A DNA stretch of 41,419 bases from Nemertoderma westbladi (lineage: Eukaryota; Xenacoelomorpha; Nemertodermatida; Nemertodermatidae): contig JAUCBJ010002347.1 in NCBI GenBank assembly GCA_032718475.1, forward strand, positions 1-41,419. The letters are read 5' to 3'. Position 1 is the first letter of the stretch, and each line of letters opens with the position of its first letter. Below are positions 31,463 through 40,342 of the stretch, piece after piece. Both the position numbers and the translations under genes were made by a program. Below the pieces are notes generated by a model, which did no database searches, was not told the DNA's origin, and was given only the letters and a program-made list of their open reading frames with translations.

Positions 31463-31764
31463 TGTAATATTAACAACTTGGAATTCATATAAACAGTTCT
31501 CTATTTCCAATTTCTAATTCAAACAACCAGATACATATAATAATCAATTTATTACAGAATCGAATCTCAATAGAACATAACAACAATCCGTTAACACAGT
31601 ACAACACTTTATCCGGTACCGGTCCTATACCTAATCTCCCAGTTCCCTTTCCTACCGTCCTACCGTACCGGTCTCCCCCTCTTCTCTCTCTTCAAACTTC
31701 CCGCCAACACTTCTCCCCCACTCTCTTACATATTGACACAATTGTAACAAATCATTACATTACA
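31463..31764 (-). repeat. 5' LTR (minus-strand orientation)
   Basis: 302 bp and colinear with 21706-22011. Carries the promoter and polyadenylation signals of the element by function, although no clear TATA box was identified. Confidence 0.92.
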
Positions 31765-31914
31765 ACATGGTGTATAAACTAAAGTTACAGCAGTTAAGAG
31801 TGTGAGTTGTGTGTGCCATATGAAAAAGTAGTGATTTCTAATAGTTAAAAGTAACAGTTGTAAATTCAAGAAAAGTATTGATTAACAACCAGGTTCCTAT
31901 AAACTGCCCAGATA

Positions 31915-31939
31915 GGGGGGGGGGGGGGGGGGGGGGGGG
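31915..31939 (+). repeat. G25 homopolymer
   Basis: Twenty-five consecutive G, the longest homopolymer in the window. Confidence 0.95.
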
Positions 31940-31969
31940 ACTGTACGCAATAAAAATTCATCCCTCTCC

Positions 31970-32161
31970 AGGGGAAATTGGACGCAAATAATAGCTGATT
32001 ACTCTCAAAAATGAAACTGTAACCTGTTCTATTGTGTTTAGTTTATTGTTATGGTTAAAATAACATGCCACTGTAACCTGCTCCTTTCCCTAAATTGAGA
32101 ATTTAACATTGAGGCGGGATATTAATTCGCCAAGGCGGGTTTTGCGTCCAGTTTCCCCCTG
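31970..32161. mobile_element. Small MITE-like element
   Basis: Terminal inverted repeats AGGGGAAATTGGACGCAAA (left) and TTTGCGTCCAGTTTCCCCCT (right), one mismatch over 18 bp, enclosing about 150 bp without coding content. The target duplication is not clear. Confidence 0.6.
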
Positions 32162-32234
32162 TCCCAAACTCCCCCATTGGATAAATCACTATGGTAGGTT
32201 TCGCATCCGACAGCAACATTATCTACGATCCCAT

Positions 32235-32715
32235 CTCCTTACAAATTACCTAGTCCCCTCTCAATTGCAATATTTCTCAACATGAAGCAAACTCCAATCA
32301 CTGCTGGCGCTTTACCAACCAGCATTCTAATTCCATTGGCGTTTAGTTTTACCAAAACACTGCTCGACCACCACTCTAGTTTTCGCATGAGCAGAATTAT
32401 ATATCTTCTGTGCGTCAGTTGTTGGATGGGGTATCGGCATCATTAGCCATGACTTCATCGGATGACCGCTGTCTCCGAGAATGAGTCTTCATTCGACAGA
32501 AAAAGTCTTCTTCGGCTGACCATGGTGATGATATTGTCTCGAATTAAGTCTGTGACAAATTCAATACCTGCCTTATCAAACCGGAATAGTTCCTTTAGTT
32601 TGCTGTCCAATCTATCTCAAGGAAATAATTCATAGGGGTGCTCAACAAGGTTATATATTCGTTTGGTATGTAGATTATTATTATTTGTCTCATTTAAATC
32701 CATAAAAGCTGCCAT
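32235..32715 (-). pseudogene. PIF/Harbinger transposase, internally deleted
   Basis: ATG at 32713-32715 (MAAFMDLNETNNNN). The N-terminal segment reads RLDSKLKELFRFDKAGIEFV, as in Harbinger nucleases. After about 32530 the frame jumps to the C-terminal nuclease part LGDSGHPMKSWLMMPIPHPT, YNSAHAKTRVVVEQCFGKTK and APAVIGVCFMLRNIAI (DDE_Tnp_4 C-terminal half, with D of GDSG and E of VEQ catalytic). The middle of the protein, including the first catalytic Asp, is absent; a fragment carrying it lies nearby at 32893-33209 on the other strand. Stops and shifts present. Confidence 0.75.
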
Positions 32716-32892
32716 TATTTTTAATAAATTCGCCAAACTAGCTAGTTAGCCTTCTACTGAGCTTGCTAAGCAAAACAAGCACGAACTCTAGTTCAAACTA
32801 TACTGTCAGTGACTGAGCATACGAACTAGTTCAAACTACCATAGTATGAAGTATGTACTACCCTAGTACGAACTAAGCTAAGCATACGGCCC

Positions 32893-33209
32893 CAGGTTTT
32901 CAGGTAGGTGTTGTTGGTGAGAATATGGGTGTGAACCTTTCTACAGTTTGTAGAAAGTTTCATTTTACTATTGCTAAAATAGTGGAAAAGAAACATCAAT
33001 GGATTAAGTTGCCTGTCACAGACCATGGCATATTGATGTCTAGGAAGCAGTGGCAATGTAAATTTAATTTTCCACATTGCAATGGTTGTGTAGATGGGAT
33101 ACACATTCCCATAGAAAACCTCCAAATAGATACTAAAGTTGCACCAATAAAAGCAGAATACGTTTTGCGAGAGGGAGGGATAGCCTATTACCAATTAAAC
33201 AACAAATAG
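32893..33209 (+). pseudogene. PIF/Harbinger transposase, middle segment
   Basis: Reads FQVGVVGENMGVNLSTVCRK (the 'F...VG...GVS.STV.R' helix-turn-helix region), then PHCNGCVDGIHIPIE (the IGCIDGTHI block with the first catalytic Asp), then REGGIAYYQLNNK and stops. It corresponds to the part missing from the minus-strand piece at 32235-32715. It is open over 95 codons, but both ends of the protein are missing. Confidence 0.7.
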
Positions 33210-34179
33210 CCCATTGCTCAAAACCAATTCCAACACATTATTTTATTTTTTAATGCGTTAGTACTGATTGTGCCATAAAATGACTTTGGTCAAGAGTGCA
33301 TGCATGAGCAAGCCTCATGTGAATACGACCTTCAAAGAGAAACTGGGTTTTGGGCTCACCTGCTGGGCATGTGTGGTGTTCAGCAAACCATGGCCAAATA
33401 TTACACTGGTCTGCTGTCTACTAATCAACTTCATTAAGCTATCAAAGAGCACTGAGCAGATCTCAACTATCATGAGAAGTACTGTCGAGCACCACTCATG
33501 GATATTGCCAATTAATGGTGTTGCATTCAGCAGTCACCAAGATGATTGCAATAGCATTTATGTTAACAACTCATCTCTAATTCCACTTTCAAGAGTATGA
33601 AAACCTGTATCTGAATCGGAATCTAACAAATTAATTACTGGTGTCGGAATTAAACTGGGAGTAGTTTTAATATTATCTTTACATGTAGAATAATGCGTTA
33701 ATAAACTAATTTATACAATCAGAGGTAGAGGTTTCGTTATTGGTGACGTCACACTCGGCGCCATTGGCAGTATCGGTAGTGTAGTCATTGTAAGAAGACA
33801 CAAAGAACTTGTAATCCGTGCCTATTTCATTGCGGTATCGATAAAATTGGAATACATCACCAGAACACGGTAAGCTGGATGCTATAGTTATGGACCCTCA
33901 CGGAAACGAGGTGAAACCTCATGAGGCAATCCACACGTCACTACATACGCTATCCTTCTTGTTTTTACAGTACATTACATTAATTATATTTTACCTATGC
34001 TTGTGATGATGAGACCCATTGTTTTAAAACTAATGCAATTGTGCAACATCTCTCATGTTACCGTGCCATAGTACACTACTATGCATAGTCTGATAGTTAT
34101 ATAATATTCATTGTTGTTTCTCATCGTTGTTTCGCTTTACATTGCGATTTTATCTGTTTAGTGCATATAATTTGTTGTT
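33210..34179. other. Mostly unassigned region, possible promoter-like patch
   Basis: A 110-codon frame (33268-33600, +) shows no domain and I do not call it. The segment 33735-33960 has a TGACGTCAC site, GGCGCCATTGGC, a local rise in CpG, and a donor-like ACACG|GTAAGC at about 33870. It could be a promoter with a first exon or a LINE 5' UTR. Nothing further seen. Confidence 0.35.
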
Positions 34180-35243
34180 GACTTCAAAAAATCAAATCAA
34201 ATAGTTTTATCAGCAAACAGCAGAACTAGCTCTGGTACTGTAAGAGTGTGTATCGCGTACTCTATTTAATTTTTGTTTTAGGTAATTGGGACATTTACCA
34301 TTATACATGGTTAAGGCGTAGCTGCTTAACTCTACTATCTAAGTTAAGTAGTCCAGATTCAGAAAAGTCATCTGGAGTGAGGATGTGTCTAGGTTTCTAG
34401 TATAAAAGAATAGCAGGCATATTCCATGTGACATGGTATTAAAGAAGAGTAAAGTAACTTGCGAGACTCTGTGTTTGAATTATTTGTATTTCTGTATAGA
34501 ATCTTAAGCCTACTGTTAACTTTCGAGAAGATATTTTCACTGTGCTTTCTCCAGATAAGCAGTTATCGAAATGTGGCGCCTAAATATTTAACTTCCTTTT
34601 TATTTTCTATCTTAACTCCACTACTAGTGACTTCAAACTTAATTACCTTCTTTAACTTTATTTTGGAACCAACAAAATACTTTCGGTCTTACCGTAGTGA
34701 ATGGATAGGTTAGGATAGGATCAACCAACCACTCATTACAGGATTCTAGAACTGCACTTAACTTTTGGGAAATATGTATAGGCATAGGATCTTTATGACA
34801 GAAAATAAGAGCATTGTCGTCGGCATATAAAATGAGTTTAAAATCGGGATCTATACTACTTATCATATCATTTACATAGCATACAAAAAGCAGAGGACCA
34901 GATATACTACCTTGCGGTACACCACAGGTAATCTCTTGTACAGTAGACAGCGATTTGCTAATGACTACAGTTTGACCTCTGTCTGACAGGTAGGACTTGA
35001 ACCAGTCTATAGAACCTATACCCATTGGGCCTATCTTACCAAGCAGAATTTCATGATCTACTTTATCGAAAGCCTTTTCTAGGTCCAACATTACCATACC
35101 AGTATATAAACAGTTTGCGTTATTACATCTAATAGTATCAGTTAAGTTAATAAGGCATGTGTCTGTAGAATATGATTTACGAAAACCGGACCGAAGCTCA
35201 TAGATCAGATTTAGCCTACTAAGATGTGCTTCCGGGCTGTAGA
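34180..35243 (-). pseudogene. CR1/L2/Crack-like LINE reverse transcriptase, 3' part
   Basis: The minus strand from about 35240 reads ELRSGFRKSYSTDTCLINL, motif A MVMLDLEKAFDKVDHEILL, TCGVPQGSISGPLLFVCYVN (motif B) and motif C LILYADDNAL (YADD near 34814-34829), all in one frame of about 200 codons. After frameshifts come GKTESILLVPKIKLKKVIKF, KKEVKYLGATF, and the C-terminal RVKQLRLNHVYNGKCPNYL followed by TRASS near 34205. Catalytic Asp residues of motifs A and C are intact. It breaks at about 35243 against an oppositely oriented LINE. It may be the RT half of the element whose endonuclease lies at 36780-37750. Confidence 0.85.
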
Positions 35244-36090
35244 AAAACAGAATGCTATGGACTCATAGTGGACCTAGTGGTCACAAGTCCCAGATAGACC
35301 ATATTCTGTTTCGTAGGAAATACAGGCGCTCAATACAAGACTGTAATGCATTTACATTTCGACCCTTCTCCAATGATCACCGCCTTATTGTGGCCAAGGT
35401 AAGACTTAGTCTGCTTGCTAGCAAAACAACGAAATCTGCCTTGCCGTGTCACGACTGGTCCTCTCTGTTGCAACAGCCAAGTGTGAGATCCAGCTTCACA
35501 TTACAGCTGAGCAACAGGTATGAGGTTCTTGCCTCTGAAGCGGCAGATCACTGCGAGGGCTATACTGCCTTCACAGAAGCAGTTAAGTTAGAAACTGTTA
35601 ATTAAGTAGTTAGTTAAGTTAGTTAAGTAAGCTGAAGAAACAGTTCCCGTATACCCTCGAAACAGGAAAAGGGCCCCCTGGAATCCCAGTCTGTACTACT
35701 CCTAGTCTATACTCCCAGATATTCCCATTGGCGATATCTCCTTTACAGAAGTGAAGGCTGCTGCAAAGAGCATTAAGACCAATCATGCCAGTGGAGTAGA
35801 TGGTGATCCCCCTTAGGTCTTTAAAATACCTGAGTGTTTAAAGCTCATCTATCCCATCATAGTAGACATGTACCGAACAACAAGAGTCCCACAAGAAATG
35901 AAAACAAATAAGTTGGTGCCAGTTCACAAGAAGGGCAATGTAACACTCTATGGTTCTTTTCGGGGAATCTCATTGATCTCGATTGCTGCAAATCTATACA
36001 ATATAATTCTATTAAATCGCATCAGGGATCCCATTGAGAGATAGCTCTGTGGAAATCAGAATGGGTTCCATAAAGGTCTTGGGACCATGG
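35244..36090 (+). pseudogene. RTE-like LINE fragment: endonuclease C-terminus and RT N-terminus
   Basis: The plus strand reads SQIDHILFRRKYRRSIQDCN and SNDHRLIVAKVRLSL (endonuclease end with the catalytic D of IDHI and the SDH-type motif), and stops at 35605. Later frames read EVKAAAKSIKTNHASGVDGD, a TAG, ...KTNKLVPVHKKGN, FRGISLISIAANLYNIILLN, a stop and NQNGFHKG near 36070. This is the 'NYRGISLLS..K.YNRILLNRI ... NQNGFRKGR' series of RTE-type or related RTs. It ends before motif A, so it is truncated and carries at least two stops. Confidence 0.8.
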
Positions 36091-36269
36091 ACCCCAAAAT
36101 CCATTGGAAAATATTTAAAATTGATCTAAGTACTATAAATAGCTGTTTTAGTCCTCTACGTAGGCAAAAAATGAAAAAAACAAGTAACCAGCACTTTTCA
36201 GTTTGTACACAAAATTTTTAATTTACTTATACGATTCTATAAATTCACATTTATAAGTATTCTGGGGTG
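36091..36269. other. Short unassigned spacer
   Basis: AT-rich, nothing seen. Confidence 0.4.
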
Positions 36270-36720
36270 TTGATTCTAATGGGGAATACATTTCTAATTT
36301 GCCAGATCATTGCTACACGTATTTTTCGGCGTAATATGGCAAATGTTGGTGCTAACACCAAATTTCGTACCATCACCAAAAAGAAATGTTTGAGATGTCC
36401 TGTTCTGTTTTTATTGATCTATTTATTGATCAATTTGCTTATTTTCAAAAATTTGGTGCTGGCTCAACAATTTTCACCACCGGCGAAAAATACAAGTTTG
36501 AAAACTCTTATGCAATTTTTACTTATTCCATTGAATTCAGAACCCTCACAAACCCGTATAATGCAAGAAACAGTGTGACACAATGAATTGATACATTTTA
36601 TGGTTTTCAGAATTTGTTACTAGCACCAAATTTTGCACCCACTTCCGAAAAATACAAGTTTAAGATGTCTAGTAGATAAGTATTTATTCCATTGAATTGT
36701 GACTGTGAAACTAACTATCT
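36270..36720 (+). repeat. Interspersed repeat, copy 1 (inverted relative to 39890-40342)
   Basis: Landmarks in order: CTAATGGGGAATACATTTCT, CCAGATCATTGCTACACG, CGAAAAATACAAGTTTGA, CTTATGCAATTTTTACTTAT, ACCCGTATAATGCAAG, and CCAAATTTTGCACCCACTTC. The same series occurs in reverse complement at 39890-40342. Short frames inside are not protein-like. An internal motif (CGAAAAATACAAGTTT) appears twice. Confidence 0.8.
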
Positions 36721-37385
36721 AACTATGTAAAATTACATAAAATTGTATTTTCCAAATTTTGCAAAAAAATCTACATTTTTAGGGGGCCGATATAAGGTAC
36801 CGATTAAAATAGGTTTAGTTTTAGGAAGTAGAAGTCCCATCAGTAAAACTTCGTCGCAAGTCTCTAAATATTCCCTATGATTAAAAGCTAATTCACATCG
36901 AATGTAAATACAGACACCACCACCGTTTTTCTCCCTATCTTTACGTAAAACTAAGTAATTATCAATATAAAAATATCTCCTTCAGAAAGAAACACTATCA
37001 TCGAACAAGTTTCAGAGACTTGTAAAAGTGCCAGGTTGGATTTAGCAATTAAATTCGAATTTCGGAAACTTTTGGATGCAGAGATCGTGCGTTTAAATGC
37101 AAAAAATGCAAACCGTTTTTCTTAAAAAAAAGTTGAAAAGTTTCACTCTCAGCATCACTTGGAGTTTGCAAAGGCGATATGAGGAATGAATCATCAGTTT
37201 CTGATTCAAAAATAGTATCATGAAAGGGAAGGGAATACAGCTATTGCAGAGATAACTTGGGTCAAGATTGCTTCTGGTGGAGAATAAATTACTGATTTTC
37301 CTGCGGTAACATTTCAAATGTCCAAATATGTCACAACTCTCGCACTGGACGATCTTAGTCCGGAGTTGATCGTCGGTGTCCGAAT

Positions 37386-37418
37386 GGGTACCGGGTTGGT
37401 CTCCAAATCCCCAGCCAG
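37386..37418 (-). other. 2A-like (StopGo) motif, degenerate
   Basis: The minus strand encodes LAGDLETNPVP. The consensus for ribosome-skipping 2A peptides is D(V/I)ExNPGP; here G is replaced by V (codon GTA), which in known 2As abolishes skipping. Confidence 0.65.
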
Positions 37419-37681
37419 AGAGAGAAGATTAGATGTCTAGTTCTTGCAGAAGAATCCAAAGACCTTCTTCCCCGACGAGAACAGTAGAGGCTAAATCCGC
37501 TCGTCGACCACCTTTCCATTGATTCGTCGCAACAGCTCAACACGGTAGCGACAGGGTATTCCGCAAACCAGTCCAATATGGGTATCGGGTGGATTACAGG
37601 ATCCCGCGGTTTGGATGGTTCTGCCACCACGAAACGGCACAGTATGATGAAAATCGTGGAGATGAGATGCAGTGACATTGT

Positions 37682-37694
37682 GGGGGGGGGGGGG
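37682..37694 (+). repeat. G13 homopolymer
   Basis: Thirteen consecutive G within the N-terminal LINE region. On the coding (minus) strand it is a Pro-encoding C run. Confidence 0.95.
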
Positions 37695-37750
37695 TCGTGA
37701 CCGCGACAGGGATCGACATGTCGCGCCTTACAAGCTTCTATCAGCATGAT

Positions 37751-38544
37751 TTGGTACTTTCCTGGTGTTGATCAGGTATTTCTTTGTATGCTCATGTTTC
37801 TGTGACTGGGTGCAACTGCAAGCTGTCCATGTGCTGTAATTGATATCTTTTTTATCTCTCTTTTTACAACTAATAAGACATGCAAAATACACTGCAAACT
37901 ATTTATGGAATATTTACTTAACTTGCTTATCATAGTATACAGTCATGGAAAGGGAAATCATAATGCGAATCATGTCCGTTTAAATGAGGTGTAATTTTAT
38001 TCTTGTATATTAATCATTCATTAGTGTGTACCGCTGAATCTTGTCTATCTGCTACCTGGAACCATGAAGGCCGACCTCCGTTTTATTTTGTGTATTGTCC
38101 ATACTCTGTGCGATCGATCACTGAGGGACCAATAGCACCAAACCAGATTCGATTGCTAGACGCGTGACATGTATTCTTCATTTTCCGATCATAACGTGCG
38201 TTTTTTCACACCATAGGTAATGCTCGCGCTCTAATTATTGCTTTATTTAAGATAACTTTATTTAGGTGTTACACACATCAGAATCAAAGAGAAAATATAA
38301 CTACCATAAATAAAACCAAATATCAATAGTGTGGATGATGTACTGTATTAGCAGACAACATTGTTACGTCATGTTATTTAGCTACACAATTCTATTACAT
38401 TATGTACATTCAGTTTCATTGCTAACTGTATCTGTAAAGAACTAAGTTGGAGAATTGAAACGGTATTGAGCAGTAAATCTAATCAATATATATTTCCGTC
38501 TTATATATATTATTTATAGGGATATAAAAGACTTTATATGTTAG
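37751..38544. other. No gene seen
   Basis: AT-rich, short frames only, no repeat recognised. Confidence 0.5.
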
Positions 38545-38960
38545 TGTGAGATTGAGATTGAGATTATTTATTGCACAATAAAATTTCGACGAAAATAGCG
38601 TAAATATACATACATACAGTTACATATAACACATAAGGCAATTAATTTTACATTTATTACATCTTTTTTAAAAAAAAAATTGCCATGCATAAAAAGTTAA
38701 AAAACCATCATAAAATTATTTTGTAGGTAACAAATATCATTTAGTATCAAATAACATTTAAATAAAGAACAAGCAGAGAATGTGTTACTATCTATATATG
38801 AGATAAAAAAATGTTCGTACTTAATAGGTTAAAAAAAAAAAAAAAATCATCGTAAATTTATAGTGCAGGGGATAGCCTCATGAGTTATTTAACTCGTTTT
38901 CATGGGGGTCCCCGAGAAAAAATATTGCAAATGTGTCATATGTAATCAATCCTTGATTTT
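38545..38960 (-). mobile_element. LINE 3' UTR and tail
   Basis: Minus-strand reading: CGGGGACCCCCATGAAAACG, then ACTCATGAGGCTATCCCC (about 38870-38925), an AT-rich stretch with A/T runs, and the end TTTATTGTGCAATAAATAAT followed by three CTCAAT-type units (38546-38562). A GCAATAAA-like end with a short tandem repeat, preceded by 'gacccccatg..aacgag..ctcatg..ctatcccc', is typical of CR1/L2-like LINE 3' UTRs in deuterostomes (family knowledge). No coding part attached. Confidence 0.5.
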
Positions 38961-39889
38961 AATTATTTACATGCTTGTGTGTAATGTAGCACTTTATATG
39001 ATTGTAGTTTTAGGTTCAGAGTAGTTTTATTCAGTAGCGGCAAATATCTACATCATTATATTCCAAAATTGAAAGCAACTTACTTAAACATGATCGCCAG
39101 GAATAATGTTCGCAAGCCCGTTAGTTCTTGGTACCTTAGTACATACACTTCTTAGATCCAGTTTCCATGTGCAGATGGTAAAGGAAGGTTTGTATTATGC
39201 AATACGTGCGTCCAAGAGACAGTTTTCTACAACTGATATTTGATTCAATAATCATGAATCACAACAACCAGTGCATAATTGGCTTACAGCACACACAACT
39301 GCATTGACTGTAGGCCAATTGTATGCATATTATTGTCGTACGCCTATTAACATTGATTGACATTATTACCAACACTACTACTACATGTATACAGGTACTC
39401 ATTGATAATAGGGATTGGGCATCCTATGGTTTATTAACATTTCACAGCATTCTGGTGCATGCCTGGTGCCCTCTACACAATTCGATACAATATAATTTAT
39501 ATTACTGTAAAGTTATTGCATTCATTCTTGTCAATAAGTCCTTAACCCTATTAAATCCAAGGGGGGGGGGGGTAAAAATGAAGCACCCCCCCCCCCCCCC
39601 GTGGTTTTTCAGTTATAATCCTGAAACAAACGCAGTTGGGAATCTGAAATTTTATGAAAATATGGACTTTTCCTAAAAATCGATTGTCTTCCTAATAGTG
39701 AAAACGTTTTTTAGAAATAATAAGAACTTTTCGAGTTATAGCACCATATTTTAACCCTCCTTTTGGCACTATTTTGAGACGTTTTTTGGAAATTCATTTT
39801 CATGAAATATGATTTATATCGCCTCTATTTCTGAGTTACTTTGAAAAGCCATCCAATATTTCAATTGAATGCGACAACTTATTTCTCGC
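38961..39889. other. No gene seen; contains a G12/C15 hairpin
   Basis: AT-rich. A frame at 39323-39676 (+) passes through the homopolymers and lacks any domain; not called. The hairpin is listed separately. Confidence 0.5.
39561..39600. repeat. G12 ... C15 foldback
   Basis: Twelve G (39561-39572), 13 bases, then fifteen C (39586-39600). The two runs can pair as a hairpin with at least 12 G-C pairs. Confidence 0.95.
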
Positions 39890-40342
39890 ATATTACAGGT
39901 TTACGGGGTTTCTGAATTCAATGGAATACCTGAAAATCTAACGAAACACACCCAAACTTGTATTTTTCGGAAGTGGGTGCAAAATTTGGTGCCAGAACCA
40001 AATTTTGAAATCCATCAAATATATCAATTGATTGTGTTATCTCTTTACTTGCGTTATACGGGTTATTGTTATCTTTTTACTTGCGTTATACGGGTTTTTG
40101 TTATCTTTTTACTTGCGTTATACGGGTTATTGACGGTTCTGAAGTTCTGAATTCAAAGGAATAAACAAAAATTGCATAAGCGTTCTCAAACTTGTATTTT
40201 TCTGCGGTGGTTGAAATTTTTTGTGCAAAATGTGTGTGAAATTTTGTGCTAGCAAGAAGAGAATTTGCCTATATATTGTGGATCAAATACGAGTAGCAAT
40301 GATCTGGAACATTAGAAATGTATTCCATTAGAGTCTTTTTTT
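39890..40342 (-). repeat. Interspersed repeat, copy 2, with internal expansion
   Basis: Reverse-complement homologue of 36270-36720. It contains an expansion of a 32-bp unit that is present once in copy 1. Confidence 0.8.
40037..40132. repeat. 32-bp tandem repeat, three copies
   Basis: Unit TTATCTTTTTACTTGCGTTA plus TACGGGTTATTG at 40037, 40069 and 40101, with one or two differences between copies. Confidence 0.95.

Larger units (their letters stand above)
21706..31764 (-). mobile_element. Full LTR retrotransposon with nested insertions
   Basis: Bounded by near-identical direct LTRs (21706-22011 and 31463-31764) starting TG and ending CA. It is flanked by ACAT on both sides (21702-21705 and 31765-31768), a 4-bp target duplication. 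A polypurine tract AGGGGGAGA (minus sense) abuts the 3' LTR. Internal order on the minus strand: Gag (CCHC), protease relic, linker, RT, RNase H, integrase with DDE and a C-terminal tail, i.e. Ty3/Gypsy order. A LINE (26855-29490) and a TIR transposon (22021-23892) are inserted in it. No primer-binding TGG lies directly next to the 5' LTR. All ORFs are broken, so the copy is dead. About 10.06 kb in total, about 5.6 kb without the nested elements. Confidence 0.9.
31765..32234. other. Region with poly-G tract and a small MITE
   Basis: No gene. Holds G25 (31915-31939) and the inverted-repeat element at 31970-32161. Confidence 0.6.
36780..37750 (-). pseudogene. LINE N-terminal region: 2A-like motif, PHD-type finger, APE endonuclease
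   Basis: Minus-strand order. A frame with a hydrophobic start MSLHLISTIFIILCRFVVA (near 37683) leads in another frame to LAGDLETNPVPIRTP (2A-like, 37386-37418). Then comes a zinc finger with CESC (37333-37344), FGHLKC and YLCNSC (about 37237-37254), and then the endonuclease start GLHFLHLNARSLHPKVSEI (about 37065-37125), RKDREKNGGGVCIYIR (about 36900-36945) and PILIGTLYRPPKN (about 36780-36820). CR1/L2-like LINEs of sea urchins, lancelets and molluscs share 2A + PHD + endonuclease. The 2A core is NPVP instead of NPGP. Several frameshifts. RT is missing here. Confidence 0.75.

Noticed and set aside
33268-33600. 110-codon plus-strand ORF
   Set aside because: Composition is not protein-like in a consistent way, no domain or splice context is visible, and it lies in a repeat-rich region.
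33735-33960. Host promoter and first exon
   Set aside because: TGACGTCAC, CpG enrichment and a donor-like site are suggestive, but no downstream exon was recognised; kept only as a note in the region entry.
37355-37747. 130-codon minus-strand ORF with a signal-peptide-like start as a secreted host protein
   Set aside because: The adjacent frame encodes a 2A-like motif, zinc finger and LINE endonuclease in order, so the region is better read as the N-terminal part of a LINE. The ORF's second half is out of frame with that.
39323-39676. 117-codon plus-strand ORF
   Set aside because: It reads through the G12 and C15 runs (Gly/Pro strings) and has no recognisable segment.
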